From contig OZ024870.1 in the NCBI GenBank assembly GCA_964017185.1, positions 26,435,621 through 26,499,620 of the forward strand: 64,000 bases of DNA, read 5' to 3'. The translations under genes and the position numbers were made by a program. The DNA is from Rugalucina vietnamica (lineage: Eukaryota > Mollusca > Bivalvia > Lucinida > Lucinidae). Below, in pieces: positions 10,918 to 22,292 of the stretch (within the stretch, counting starts at the first letter, position 1; each line of letters begins with the position of its first letter). The notes under the pieces are model-generated. The model was not told the DNA's origin. It saw only the letters and a program-made list of their open reading frames with translations, and searched no databases.

Positions 10918-12677
10918 CCATACATGTGATATCTTCTTTGGCCCAAATAGGGAGATTTGTGTTTTGAAATAGGGAGATTGGGTCTCAAATAGGGAGATTT
11001 TAGCGCGGTTAAAAAGCAAAGATTTTTTGCCATTTTTGTGCAAACGATGCATTACATTTGCCTTATGATCCCTTACATCTTCATGATTTTGCTAATGGGT
11101 GGTAATTTTATAACAAACTAATAATTCCATAATTAAATATAATCACAGCTGAGGAAATTTTAACTCTTAAATCGGTCCAGCTAAGTGATGACGTCATCAC
11201 GGACATACAACATGCATGTACAAAGCGTATCTAAGAAGTCGCGAAAACTGATGACATTTATTATTTCATACTTTATGTCCATTGTATCAACGTCAATTCG
11301 AGAAAATTTAAATATTTTAATATATTGAAATAAAACAGACAAAGAAAAAAGCAGAAAAACGTACTTATTTCTTTCCATTTTCCACAGAAATTTGTGTTTC
11401 AAGTTTTTGTAATTCCAATGTTTACTTTATAAGCTGGTACCCCGCATTTTTCAGGTTCGATAACGCAGTTGTTCTAATAGTTTGTAGGTCGGAAAATTTA
11501 CCCGACTTTTTGCCTTACGCTACGTTCGACCACAGGCGCTTGAAGTTATTACCATAAATCATTAAAATATGCCCAAAAACAATAGTGTCTACATTCGTAT
11601 TGCTATGTTGACACTTATTTGAAGCATTATTTTTATGATTTATGGCTATAACTTCAAGCGCCTGTGGTTCAACGCAAGTGGCGTTTTCATGTGTATGAAA
11701 TACCTGATCTTTCGGAACTATATGGCGTTTGTTTTAAACTTATATGTTAATCATTTGACGTCGCGCCGCCACCCAATTATCGCTGGTCACTATCTGTCTG
11801 GAGTTTAATATTAAATTTTGATTTTGGCTCCGAGCTCAAAATCAGAAAATTGTTACGCAGACGGACATTATTGCACAATGTCAAAGCGGCTTCGGTAGAT
11901 TATTGAGAAGCTCCGCCCACGCGTTAGTTAGAATGGGCCAATCAGCAAGTGTTGCATGAATTACTGCAATGTTTACCCAACACATTAAAACCGCAAGGTT
12001 ACCAGTCCTCACGTTTCAGTAACTTTCACACTTTTCTGCGAAAATTGTTTTGATAACAAGGCAATTAACAAGGGCAATTATCATGTTGACACGTGTGTAG
12101 TAGTGGTATATTGCGTCTGAAACTTGTGAATATAAGGACCGATCGAACTTTTTATCAGGGAAAAATCGGAAAAAATGTTTTTACTCGGACCGATAAAAAT
12201 GCACAAAAATGAAAGATAAATCGGTCCCACTTGTTCAAAATGCCCGATAATCTTTAAAGGACAATCAGAATTAATTGTCCTATTACGATTATCGGCAATG
12301 TTTAATCCAAGCCCTCCAAATTAAAGACGCATTAATCCTTCTAAAGATGAACTCTGATCAAATTAGCGGTTGACATTATACACTGTACCTGTAAGACTGA
12401 CAATTTGTCGCATCATTAATCCCAATTACGCAATAAAGTGACATGACATCTATTCTGCATTGTCTCCTAAATTTCTCCAAGGTATTATCGAGTCAATTAT
12501 CAATAACACGTACCGTATATTACCGCAATCTTAAAAATGGAACATTGCCGAAAAATTAGGATAGGCAAATATTGAAATCGGGAGATTTGGGCCCTACTGG
12601 GCTGGGCGGGGGACAATCGGGTTAGGAAGCCCAAAATCGGGAAAACCCGACGAGATCGGGAGATATCACATGTATGG
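10918..12677. mobile_element. 1.76-kb TIR element without coding capacity
   Basis: Termini CCATACATGTGATATCT and AGATATCACATGTATGG are perfect 17-bp inverted repeats, flanked by CCTC at 10914-10917 and 12678-12681 (4 bp, or 5 bp counting the preceding G). Subterminal tandem words ATAGGGAGATT (left) and ATCGGGAGAT (right) resemble transposase-binding repeats. No ORF above about 75 codons is present, so it is non-autonomous. The superfamily is not recognised. Confidence 0.72.
11530..11667. repeat. Inverted repeat inside the 1.76-kb element
   Basis: CCACAGGCGCTTGAAGTTAT at the left and its complement ATAACTTCAAGCGCCTGTGG at the right, with extended arms ACCATAAATCAT / ATGATTTATGG. Probably an internal foldback or an older small insertion. 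Confidence 0.65.
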
Positions 12678-14196
12678 CCTCCGGGTGTGAACATCTTAGG
12701 TCCATTTTTTTTCAGAATCATTAATATTTAGTCCTACTACCCATTTCCTGCAAGATTTTCACCTCAAATGACTTTTTAAAAGTTTTCCCAATTCCAATGC
12801 ATTGGCGACCTATGTTGACCTTGTCTTAAAATAGGTCAAGGTCACCACAGGGTCATAATTTATATACACATTGTAGTACTTCAGCCATTGGTGCTTCATG
12901 CCAAGTTTCTTTGAAATCGGTCCACCAGATTCGGAGAAGAAGATTTTTGAAGGGTTTTTACCTTATATGGGCATGGCAGCCATCTTGGTCCTGTGAACTA
13001 GATAATTTATATATACATTAATTCCCCCATTCCATAGATGCTTCACATAAAATTTGGCTTTGATTCGCCAAGCGGTTTCAGAGGAGAAGATGTTTGAATA
13101 TTATGGTAATATACATGTATATTGCCCCGGGGTGGGGGGCACATGAGCCCCTGGGGTCCATTTTTTTCAGAATCATTAATATTCAGTCCTACTGCCCATT
13201 TCCTGCAAGACTTTCACTTTAAATGACATTTTAAAAGTTTTCCCTATTCAAATGCATTGGCGACCTATGTTGACCTTGCCGTAAAAAAAGGTCAAGGTCA
13301 TCACAGGGTCATGATTTATATACACATTGTAGTACTTGAGCCATTGATGCTTCATGCCAAGTTTCTTTGAAATCGATCCACCGGTTCTGGAGAAGAAGAT
13401 TTTTGAAGGGTTTTTACCATATATGGGCATTGCGGTCATCTTGGTCATGTGACCTGGATTATTTATATACACATTGATTACCCCTTCCTATTGATGCTTC
13501 ATATAAAATTTGGCTTTGATTGGCCAAGCGGTTTCAGAGGAGATGATGTTTGAATATTATGGTAATATACATGTATATTGCCCCGGGGTGGGGGCATATG
13601 AGCCCCTGGGGTCCAATTTTTTTCAGAATCATTAATATTCAGTCCTACTGCCCATTTCCTGCAAGACTTTCACTTTAAATGACATTTTAAAAGTTTTCCC
13701 CATTCAAATGCATTGGCGACCTATGTTGACCTTGCCGTAAAATAGGTCAAGGTCATCATAGGGTCATGATTTATATACACATTGTAGTGCTTGAGCCATC
13801 AATGCTTCATGCCAAGTTTCGTTGAAATCAGTCCACTGGTTCTGGAGAAGAAGATTTTTGAAGGGTTTTTACCATATATGGGCATGGCGGCCATCTTGGT
13901 CATGTGACCTGGATTTCTTATATACACATTGGTTCCCCCTTCCTATAGATGCTTCATATAAAATTTGGCTTTGGTTGGCCAAGCGGTTTCAGAGAAGAAG
14001 ATCTTTGAAATTGTGGACGGACGGACGGACGACGGACAACGGACGGACGGACGCCGGATCATGGCCATCCTATAAGCTCACCTTGTGAGCCTAACGGCTC
14101 AGGTGAGCTAAAAATACCATTGAGATTTTTACAATGTACAAAATTTTTACAATGTAGAAAAAAATCAGTATATTTCATGGGCATGTTTTCGTAATG

Positions 14197-14665
14197 TTTT
14201 AAAACTTTAGTTATCAATACTTCAACAAAAATTTATATAAAAGCAAAATAAACCCAAACAATATTTTTTAGAAAGCAAACATAATCCAATGTTACAATAC
14301 AAATGTTATAATTTTCACTGTCACCATATCAGGGCAATTCCTGTTTCCTCAGTTTAATACCAGGAAGACCAATTACTTTAGTAAGTCTATTTTCAGAAGA
14401 GCTTTCAGGCTGGACGTCACATATAAGCGAAAATCCCTCGACGTAGACTTGCGTTTTATTGCAAAAAGGAATAATTCTTGTTCGTTTCATTCGTTGCTTT
14501 ACGTCCCTTCCAACAAATTACGTATCGACATGACCATAGCTGTTGACTGAGACGTAAAAGAATAAATCAGACAAACAAATACTATTTTTCGCAATTAAAA
14601 GCATGTATGCGTCGAGAGATTTTCGCTTACGAGTGAGTGACGAGTCCTTAAAACAGCATCTGCCT
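14197..14665. other. Unique stretch with weak foldback
   Basis: AAGCGAAAATCCCTCGACG at about 14428 is mirrored by GTCGAGAGATTTTCGCTTA at about 14612, suggesting a decayed ~200-bp foldback element. Nothing else recognised. Confidence 0.35.
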
Positions 14666-14670
14666 AGTAT

Positions 14671-14760
14671 CCCATAGAGTTCTACACTTTCACACATGAT
14701 CCCATAGAGTTCTACACTTTCACACATGATCCCATAGAGTTCTACACTTTCACACATGAA
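14671..14760. repeat. Three tandem 30-bp units
   Basis: Three nearly identical 30-bp copies beginning CCCATAGAGTTCTACAC, at 14671, 14701 and 14731. This is a short minisatellite; the minus-strand frame through it is a by-product. Confidence 0.9.
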
Positions 14761-15070
14761 TATCCGCCAAGACCTGAGTGAGCCAACTGCAATCAGGTTA
14801 TATCTGAAGCATCATCAGGGTGAGTGAAAGACTCAGCATTAGGTTTGAACCTTGACTGATTCGGAACTCTGGTTTCCATGGTAACAGAAAGTTGCCATCA
14901 AGATCCTATACAGGCAGGCAACAAGGCCAACATTCAAGGGGAAGACCATATGAAACCCTTTTATGACAAATGTACTTGCCCATCATTATTATTTGGGTGA
15001 GTCCACTTTCATTTTTGGGGATCTCAGGTGTGATTTTATATTTAAATTTTTTTTATCATTTTTCGATGAA
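14761..15070. other. Non-coding stretch
   Basis: Contains GGTTTGAACC, a possible relic B box, near 14842. No coding or inverted-terminal structure is supported. Confidence 0.35.
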
Positions 15071-15129
15071 ACAGAATAGCCCCAGATGGGACGCTGTACT
15101 CTGCAGCGTCCCATCTGGGGCTATCCTGT
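15071..15129. repeat. Near-perfect 26-bp-arm hairpin
   Basis: Arms ATAGCCCCAGATGGGACGCT and AGCGTCCCATCTGGGGCTAT surround a 7-base loop. A diverged version with the same arm core (CAGAATAGCCC...GGGGCTGTACTG) is at 26427-26491, and upstream sequence is also shared, so this is the core of a dispersed repeat. Confidence 0.8.
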
Positions 15130-15317
15130 TTGCCTATGCACCATTACCAGAGATGGTCACAACAACTGTGTGCACTGTAGTATTAAATGCTTGTTTGTTT
15201 TATTGCATTATGTTTGTCTGTTTTATTGGTTTAGGTTTGTTTGTTTTATTACTTTATATCCTTACATCCAGGGTCAACAGCTAAGGCCATATTGGGATGT
15301 TTACTTAACCTATATTA

Positions 15318-15782
15318 CAGCCCCTTTCACTCGAGTTTGCCGTGTTGTGTGTAAATGAGGTAACTTTTTATTCTATTTTAGAACTGAAACAGTGTCCCAG
15401 GTGCCAGGTGTTCTTAAAATCTATTCAGCATTTATCTTTAGGTAATGATGTCACCTCTTCTGATAAAACACATTGTGATTGTTTGGTTAAAGCACATTTT
15501 TACTTCAAAAAATTTTGAAACAACATATATATACAATGCATATTAAGAACACATATTTGAAATAGGATAGGGACAAAAGCAGAATTTTATCAGTTTTAGC
15601 AGTTACCTATCAGTATCTACATGGCAAAAATTCCACACAGTAAGATAAAAAAAATTCACTTGAGTATGCCGTTTTAAAGGTCATTTAGTTTGACAACATG
15701 AATAGAAACTCAGATCTTCAGAACACATGGTCTTCTTGTGTAATGCAAATGCTCAAACGGCAAACTCGAGTGAAATGGGCTG
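15318..15782. mobile_element. Tc1/mariner-type MITE
   Basis: Termini CAGCCCCTTTCACTCGAGTT and AACTCGAGTGAAATGGGCTG are inverted copies extending to TTTGCCGT / ACGGCAAA. Each end is flanked by TA (15316-15317 and 15783-15784). The 465-bp interior is AT-rich and has no transposase. Confidence 0.8.
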
Positions 15783-15787
15783 TAATC

Positions 15788-15946
15788 ACACTGATTCTTG
15801 TCAAGCCTCCCAGTTCTTCATGCAAATTTCTTCCACTACTAACTGACAAAATGCTTTTCTTGAATCAGCCAAAAGGGAGAATGGCTGTTAACATATTTTC
15901 ATGAACAAATCTTGAAAGAGATGACCAATCACAGACATCCTACTGG
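15788..15946. repeat. Dispersed repeat segment
   Basis: Shares CACTACTAACTGA, a following A/T-rich stretch and GAAAGAGAT with 25060-25215. This suggests an interspersed repeat rather than unique coding sequence. Confidence 0.45.
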
Positions 15947-15950
15947 TTCC

Positions 15951-16051
15951 TACCCAGCGGGCACATGACGTCAAAATGACGTCATATCAACGTCGATGCG
16001 ACATCATGACGTCGCATCGACATCGATCTGACGTCATGTGCCTGCTGGGTA
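15951..16051. mobile_element. 101-bp palindromic MITE with CRE-like sites
   Basis: Almost the whole element is a palindrome: TACCCAGCGGGCACATGACG at one end, CGTCATGTGCCTGCTGGGTA at the other, with ATGACGTCA-type words between. Flanks CTGGTTCC (15943-15950) and CTGGTTAA (16052-16059) agree at 6 of 8 positions, as for an aged 8-bp duplication of hAT type. It lies directly against the candidate exon at 16052-16178. Confidence 0.65.
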
Positions 16052-16178
16052 CTGGTTAAGGTATCATGTATGGTAGCATAGAATGCACAGAGTACACTCA
16101 TTCCGCCATCCCTTGTTATAGTATATGCCTCTCGCAACAAGTACTGGCTCAACTTTCCCACCACTGGTGCCAGCTTAT
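16052..16178 (-). CDS. Candidate host exon, unrecognised protein
   Basis: On the minus strand, after a possible acceptor (TTTTCTGAATAAACAG), two bases are followed by about 42 open codons starting KLAPVVGKLSQYLLREAYTI and including GGMSVLCAFYATIHDTL. Amino-acid composition and codon choice look coding. The 3' boundary is unclear because the palindromic MITE abuts it; read through, the frame continues into the MITE and stops there. Caution: the plus strand here also has an open segment (YMPLATSTGSTFPPL) ending at a strong donor GTAAGT at about 16196, so the strand is not certain. The incoming phase does not join the candidate exon at 17202-17239. I recognise no domain. Confidence 0.4.
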
Positions 16179-16179
16179 C

Positions 16180-16645
16180 TGTTTATTCAGAAAATGTAAG
16201 TTTTAAATCAACAGATATCAATTTTTACACAAAACATCACTGAATTCCTACAGTTTTGACTGATTAGCAGACATATCAGGTTCTGGCAGTTGCATTTCAA
16301 CGAATTACATAATTGGGGTTAATTCTGGCACTAGATCATTTCACTTCCAGAAATAGCCTGACCTATATTTGGTTGCACTTGATGAACCCATTACATAGGG
16401 GTATCTACATTATTCCAGTGTCATGCCAAGCACATGCATATTTTGGTAATTTACCCTTGATTTGAAACTGTAACTCTGATCAACAAAATGCATATCAAAT
16501 ATCAAAGGTAAACAGGCAATGTCAAACTATTTATACAATATCCCATCCCCTCTTCCCATCTCCATATGACCTTAGCTGTTGGTGGGACGTTAAACCCCAA
16601 TCAACCAACCAACCAACCATCCCCTCTAGAACACACCAGGTCCCC
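16180..16645. other. Non-coding, with SINE-like tail
   Basis: No coding signal. At 16560-16620, ACCTTAGCTGTTGGTGGGAC followed by CAACCAACC repeats resembles the tail of a dispersed SINE-like repeat also hinted at near 14520 and 37330. Confidence 0.4.
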
Positions 16646-16853
16646 AGGTTATAAAACCTTTTTCATGCTCAGCTCAACTGAGCATAACATTTAAACTGCT
16701 CATAAACACTGCAACAGCCCAAATAAATTGACACTTCAGGTTTAGATCACCAAAGCCTGTAATTTATCCTGCTAATTGTTGGCATTTTAACGTTTATGAG
16801 CAGGATAAATTTTAGTCTAAGCTGATGTGAGCATGAAAAAAGTTTTATAACAG
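16646..16853. mobile_element. Family B MITE, copy 1
   Basis: Termini GGTTATAAAACCTTTTTCAT and ATGAAAAAAGTTTTATAAC are inverted, with a second internal inverted pair ATTTATCCTGCT / AGCAGGATAAAT. Related copies at 28654-28882 and 49859-50073. Confidence 0.75.
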
Positions 16854-17048
16854 AGCGATCTAGCTCTATCAGTAGCAAGATAAGTAGCAAAGTGGACCAA
16901 CGATTGATCCTCATTTCTGACACATTCCTTGCACAAAGGCAATTCTACAATTCTTCTTCCGATGAGTCAATAAGAACATTAATTTTGTCAATTAGTGGTG
17001 AAAGAAATATGCACTGTATAATGGTAACTGGGAGACATTTCAAGACTT

Positions 17049-17185
17049 TATGAGAAAATCTGATATTTTGCATCATGAAAACAAAGGCAAAGATCTACTG
17101 TGATCCAACACTGTACAGTGCCATTTATGCCAGACCTGGTCTGAAACCCCCGCCGACTGTTTTCCTTACTATGACATGGTTTGTA
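17049..17185 (+). mobile_element. Degenerate F1 foldback MITE remnant
   Basis: Retains ATGAGAAAA, AAACAAAGGCAAAGATC and CAGACCTGGTC..GAAACCCC in the F1 order, but has lost one arm of the central palindrome. Confidence 0.5.
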
Positions 17186-17201
17186 TGAAGCAAGAACTCA
17201 C

Positions 17202-17239
17202 CTGATGCTGGTCATCTTGAGGGACTGCTCACACAGGTA
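17202..17239 (-). CDS. Candidate 38-nt micro-exon
   Basis: Minus strand: acceptor TTTCTATTTTCAG, then 38 nt open only in the frame YLCEQSLKMTSI, ending CAG before the donor GTGAGTTC. Both sites are close to consensus. The exon starts at a codon boundary and leaves two bases. Its incoming phase matches the candidate exon at 34987-35030. Size and setting fit a gene with tiny exons and multi-kilobase, transposon-filled introns. Protein family not recognised. Confidence 0.45.
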
Positions 17240-18014
17240 CTGAAAATAGAAATGGAAAACATTGTTAACATAATCTGATAATGACAATATTAAACCTAGC
17301 TGACCTCATTCGTGGTCAAGCTAATGCATATGGTTGTGCAAGGTTGCCAAAGAACATGGTCAATTTTGAAAAATATGGCTAAGCCTGAAAAAAAACCAGG
17401 GGAGTGTGATGGGGTGGGGGTATTATGAAATACAAAGATCTGGGCTGATCATGACAAAACATGGTGTATTCTTTTGTTCGAGTCTAATTAAGTATTGTTA
17501 TGGTTCTTGGTCATGTATACATGAAATCCTGACAGTTAAGAAATGAGATCTGTGGGTCAGAGCAGTAAAGCATGCTGATTCAATATCTGTCATGTCTGTT
17601 TGATATACTACTCATAACCCCATGACCAATAAAATCCTAAAAAACATAGTTGATGATGCAGAGTAATAAAAATCTAACTCTACCAGTGGGAAAACACCAA
17701 TAAAACAGACTTTTCCTACATTGATCTGGAACACATCACATAAAAAATGTTCTTTTTAGTTTCTATAGATAATTGTGTTTAAAGAAATTGTTGGCATATT
17801 TTGCACATATGAATAAACTAGAACACAGGTTGGTTCCACCTCTAAAACACCAACCATGTAATGTCAAGTGTTCTTTTCTTTTAGTATTGTACATCCAATA
17901 AAGGACTAGGGGTAAAAAGGCCCTTGTTTGGCCTCAGATTACTCTGTATTGTTTGTTTCTTGTTTTATTTGCCTAATGTCTAAGAAACGGTTATTATGGT
18001 CATGTTGAGATGTT
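17240..18014. other. Non-coding stretch
   Basis: No recognisable repeat ends or coding signal. It ends in a TTTGTTTCTTGTTTTATTTGC tract resembling SINE tails elsewhere in the window. Confidence 0.4.
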
Positions 18015-18860
18015 GCCCCAATAGTAGAAGTGGGGACAGATGAAGTTATAATAGATGAGGTTTTGAAATATGAAGTTAGAATACATCAAGTTGAAACTGA
18101 TGATTATGAAGTGGAAACAGACAAGGTAGGAAACAAATATGCTGGAACTGAATCAGATGAAGTGGAAACAGATGAAATAGATGACCAGATGAAGTTGGCA
18201 CATATACAGTCCGAACAGATGAATTTGGAGAAGATGACACTGGAACAGATGAAGCTAAAACCAATAAAATTAAAACAGATGAAGTGGAAACAGATGGAAT
18301 AGATGGCCAGATGAAGTTGGAACATATGAAGTCTGAACAGATGAAGCTGGAGAAGATGAAATAATGTTACAGATGAAGTTGGAACATTTTAAGGTGAAAC
18401 ATATGAAGTGGAAACAGATAGAATGGATACCCAGATTTAGTTGTGAACAAAATGAAGCTGGAACATATGAAATTCGAAGAGATGAAGTTGGAACAGATCA
18501 AGTTAAAACAGTTAAAAATGAAACAAATGAAATGGTTGTAGAACAGATGAAGTTGGAACAGACACAGTTGGAACGTTAACAGATGAAGTTAGAAACAGCG
18601 AAAGTTGGAACAGACAAACAGATGGAATAGAAGAACAGATTAAGTTGTGAACAGGTGAGTTGGAAAAGATGAGTTGGAATAGATGAGCTGGAGCAGATGA
18701 AGTTGGAACAGACGAAGTTGGAAGAGATAAAATTGAAACAGACGGAATATATAGAGGAATAGATTTACTTGTGAACAGGTGAAATTAGCACGGATAAAGT
18801 TGTCACAGATGAAGATTTAACAGATGAAGAAGATTTAACAGCTGAAGTGAGAGTAAGGGA
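18015..18860 (+). repeat. Degenerate 15-bp minisatellite
   Basis: Variants of ACAGATGAAGTTGGA repeat through about 850 bp. Because 15 is a multiple of three, open frames appear on both strands (for example an acidic 90-codon frame at 18030-18302). Frequent insertions and deletions break the phase, so a protein is unlikely. Confidence 0.85.
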
Positions 18861-19523
18861 AGAGCACATTATGGGAGATGAAAAGCAATGTGACAAAGTG
18901 GGGTACAAGGGAGATAAAGTGGTGGTGATTTTTCAGTTATGCTGAGGCGGAGCCAATGTTTTCTGGGTATTAACCAGGACTTTGGTGATTTGTGGAGTTA
19001 GTGTGTCTTGTTTTGGATCTGCTTAACACTCTACCACTGGGTCACCATCCTCTCCTCAAAGTGGAGAGCAAGAATGGATCTGAGTGGTAAATAGAAAGGG
19101 GAAGTGTTGAAAAGAGATGATTATGTGGCTTTATGTATAGCTCAATTTTGACCTCAGATGCGTCAAAAGATCAATGAGTCCATGAAGTAGCATGTGAAAG
19201 GTAAATCAGTGCGTAATTCTGCAGGTTTTCTGTTACACTTCGGCTGCACGCACAGTAAGTATTTGTACTGTTACAATCTGAAATCTGAATATCCTTTCAC
19301 TTGCTAATAAGCAGACTGTCGATCTTTGACACAAATGAGGTAAAACTCTAGCTATACCAGTGTACAGAGATGAATGATCTTTAAAGATGTCACAATTTAT
19401 TTCATGTGCATGAACTTAAGTACCAGACCCTCAGAGACAGTTTTGTGACAATTAAAAAACTCAAGAGAAAACCTTATTGTATGTACATGTAATACAAAAC
19501 TTTAAATAACTACAAAATGACAA
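18861..19523. other. Non-coding, with degraded SINE-like segment
   Basis: At 18950-19055 the words GGAGCCAATG, TGGGTATTAACCAG, GTTAGTGTGTCTTG and CACTCTACCACTGGGTC follow the order of the SINE at 32895-33105 (minus sense). The rest shows nothing recognisable. Confidence 0.4.
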
Positions 19524-19524
19524 T

Positions 19525-19763
19525 TTGAGCCGTGCCATGAGAAAACCAGATTTCTGCCTATGCAAAAAGAAAGGCGCAGATCAGCTTCGCAGTAACTGCG
19601 AAGCTGATCAGCGTCTTTGTTTTCGCTACAAGGATAGTACAATCCCTCTTCTTCTTAAATCCGAAATTTCAAGCTTCTAGCCTGCTTCTTAAGACGTACA
19701 GGCCGGTTTGTGTCAGACCTGGTCGGAAACCCCGAAGACCGATTTTCTCACGTAGCAGCTCAT
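19525..19763 (+). mobile_element. F1 foldback MITE, copy 1
   Basis: TGAGCCGTGCCATGAGAAAA at the left, TTTTCTCACGTAGCAGCTCA at the right. Central palindrome GATCAGCTTCGCAG-TAA-CTGCGAAGCTGATC inside AAAGGCGC / GCGTCTTT. It is followed by the conserved right arm CAGACCTGGTCGGAAACCCC. Confidence 0.85.
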
Positions 19764-19882
19764 TTTACAGCTACTACACATGCAACACTAGTAGGAAATG
19801 TTTCTGTAATGAGCCATTGCCATAGACTGATAATTGTTTCTCAACATAATTATGGCAGCATCTTGAAATGTCATAGATGAAA

Positions 19883-19883
<1 letters not shown>

Positions 19884-19924
<41 letters not shown>
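19884..19924. repeat. Poly-A run (41 A)
   Basis: Uninterrupted A tract directly before the CTCACCTGAG element that starts at 19925. It could be an expanded target-site A tract or the tail of an adjoining retroelement. Confidence 0.9.
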
Positions 19925-19925
<1 letters not shown>

Positions 19926-21338
19926 AGAGAACCATTACACTCACCTGAGATTTGGCCTTTGAAAAATGACCTTTGACCAAAATGACCTTAACTTTGAATA
20001 CTAACATATAGAGTCGAGAGGGCGCCAAGTAGTTTCAGAGGAGAAGCAGTTTGTGTATTATGGTAATATACATGTATAATGCCCCGGGTGGGAGCAGATG
20101 AGCCCCCGGGGTCCAAGTTTTTCAGAATCATTGATATTCAGTCATACTGTCAATTTCCTGCAAGATTTCCCCTTTCAATGACATTTTAACAGTTTTCCCC
20201 CTTTCAAATGCATAGGCCACCTATGTTGACCTTGCTGTAAAATAGGTCAAGGTCATCACAGGGTCATGATTTATATATACATTGAAGTACTTGAGTCATC
20301 GATGCTTCATGTCAAGTTTCCTTGAAATCGGTCCACCAGTTCAGAAGATTTTAGAAGGGTATTTACCATATATGGACATGGTGGCCATCTTGGTCATGTG
20401 ACCTGGATTATTTACATACACATTGGTTCCCCCTGCCTATAGATGAGCCCCTGAGGGAATCATTGATATTCAGTCCTACTGTTCATTTCCTGCAAGATCT
20501 TCCCTTTAAATGTCATTTTAACAGTTTTCCCCATTCAAATGCATAGGTGACCTACGTTGACCTTGCCTTAAAATAGATCAAGGTCATCACAGGGTCATGA
20601 TGTGTATATACATTGTAGTACTTGAGCCATCGATGCTTCATGCCAAGTTTCATTGAAATCGGTCCACCGGTTCAGGAGAAGATTTCTGAAGGGATTTTAC
20701 CATATATGAGCATGGCTGCCATCTTGGTCATGTGACCTGGATTATTTAAATACACATTGGTTCTCCCTGCCTATAGAAGCTTCATGTAAAATTTGGCTTT
20801 GATTGGCAAAGATGTTTGAATATTATGTTAGTATGCATGTATATTGCCCTGGGGTGAGGGTAGATTAGCCCCTGGGGTCCATTTTTTTTTCAGAATCATT
20901 GATATTTAGTCCTACTGCTCAATTCCTATAAGATCTTCCCTATGTCATTTTAACAGTTTTCCCCATTCAAATGCATAGGCGACCTATTGACCTTGCCATA
21001 AAATAGATCAAGGTCATTGCAGGGTCGTGATTTATATACACATTGTAGTACTTGAGTCATCAAAAATTCATGCCAAGTTTCGTTGAAATCGGTCCACCGG
21101 TTCCGAATAAGAAGATTTTTTAAGGGTTTTTAACATATATGGGCATGGCTACCATCTTGGTCATGTGACCTGGATTATTTATATATACAATGGTTCCCAC
21201 TTCCTACAGATGCTTCATGTAAAATTTGGCTTTGATTGGCTAAGTGGTTTCAGAGAAAATGGTGGATGACGGATGTCGGATGGATGACGGATGGACTGAC
21301 GCTGGGTTCCTATCTTATAAGCTCACCTAGGTGAGCTA
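19925..21338 (+). mobile_element. CTCACCTGAG-type repeat element, copy 4 (diverged)
   Basis: Starts CAGAGAACCATTACACTCACCTGAG-like (diverged 5' hairpin) and ends GCTCACCTAGGTGAGCTAAA. Internal units are shortened: the GTCAAGGTCATC words are at about 20247, 20577 and 21009, giving spacings of 330 and 430 bp. Its proximal part (TGACCTTTGACCAAAATGACC) belongs to the subtype also seen at 30455-31145. Confidence 0.7.
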
Positions 21339-21470
21339 AAAAAACAACTTATCTATAGTCCAACATAATATCTTCCTGTTGGTCAGCACAAGCTTTTTCA
21401 ATCGATATTCAATATTGATGAAGATTTAGGTCATCGAGAGAAGAAAAAGAATGTAATAGATAATATATGA

Positions 21471-21696
21471 TCCTGTGTGTAAGAAAACCAACAATTTGGT
21501 TCTGATCAGGTCCGACACAAACCGGGCAGTACAGTCACAGAAGATGGTTAGAGACTGGAAATTTTGGGTTTAGAGAGTAGAGGAATTATACTATCTGTAT
21601 AGTGAAAACAAAGGCGCTGATCAGCTTCGCAGTTACTGTGAAGCGGATCTGCGCCTTTGTTTTGGCCTATGCAGATTGTTGGTTTCCCATGCGGCC
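21471..21696 (-). mobile_element. F1 foldback MITE, copy 2 (TTGGTTTTC subtype)
   Basis: Carries AACCAACAATTTGG and GATTGTTGGTTTCCC as a subterminal inverted pair, CAGGTCCGACACAAACC and the AAACAAAGGCGCTGATCAGC palindrome. One arm has CTGTGAAGC, so a stem base pair is lost. Confidence 0.75.
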
Positions 21697-22292
21697 GATC
21701 AGTTCTGACAGGCTTTGGAGCATCTAAATTGACGTTTTTTTAACTTCAAAGCTGTGGTTGATCAGAATTACTTTAGCTGTTGTCCCTGGACATAAAGCAC
21801 TTCAACTTGGAGTCAAACAAAACATTTTTTTTCAAGACTGAGTGACATATTGCAATGGACAACTGTTACACTTTAAAGCATTTACGGAGTTGAAATTGCC
21901 ATTATTTTTCCAAATAGTATCAATACATGTAGCAATATTATGATATAAAATGATGGCTTCAATTTTAGTTTGTCTCACTTTAAAAGTTGAACTGAGCCAG
22001 ACACTATAGGATGAACCTAAATTACCCGAAATGAGAAGAACTATAGTTTATGAGAAACTTCCATTAAAAGCTGGTACCTTAAAACATTTAACAAAGTTGT
22101 TTGGTTTTATTTAGCATCAAAACATCACCAATTTTTATTACATGAAGATATATATCTACTTTTTCCCCCAAGCATAATGAAATAAAACCTTTTATCTATT
22201 TGGTAATTTCGTTAACTTGGTGTGCTACAGTGCACTTTGAAACCTGTGACATGCACTCAGGCAGAAGGAGGTTTAAAAAAGAATTTCTATAA
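21697..22292. other. AT-rich non-coding stretch
   Basis: No repeat family, inverted ends or splice-bounded coding segment supported. Confidence 0.45.

Larger units (their letters stand above)
10374..14109 (+). mobile_element. CTCACCTGAG-type repeat element, copy 3, interrupted
   Basis: Starts ACCAGAGGACCAATGGTCCT and ends GGCTCAGGTGAGCTA. Once the insertion at 10918-12677 is removed it has the usual ~455-bp tandem units, with GGTCAAGGTCA-type words at about 10623, 12833, 13291 and 13746. It is inserted in an A-rich site of a family D MITE. Confidence 0.72.
10180..14196 (+). mobile_element. Family D MITE split by a nested insertion
   Basis: The left half (10180-10373) carries the family D start, the CCCCTTATACCCCAC block and the ATAGATTGTGGGTAC hairpin arms. 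The right half (14110-14196) resumes at the equivalent position and ends CATGGGCATGTTTTCGTAATG. Uninterrupted copies at 25707-25979 and 44479-44745 give the order. The intervening 3.7 kb is the CTCACCTGAG element at 10374-14109. Confidence 0.7.
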
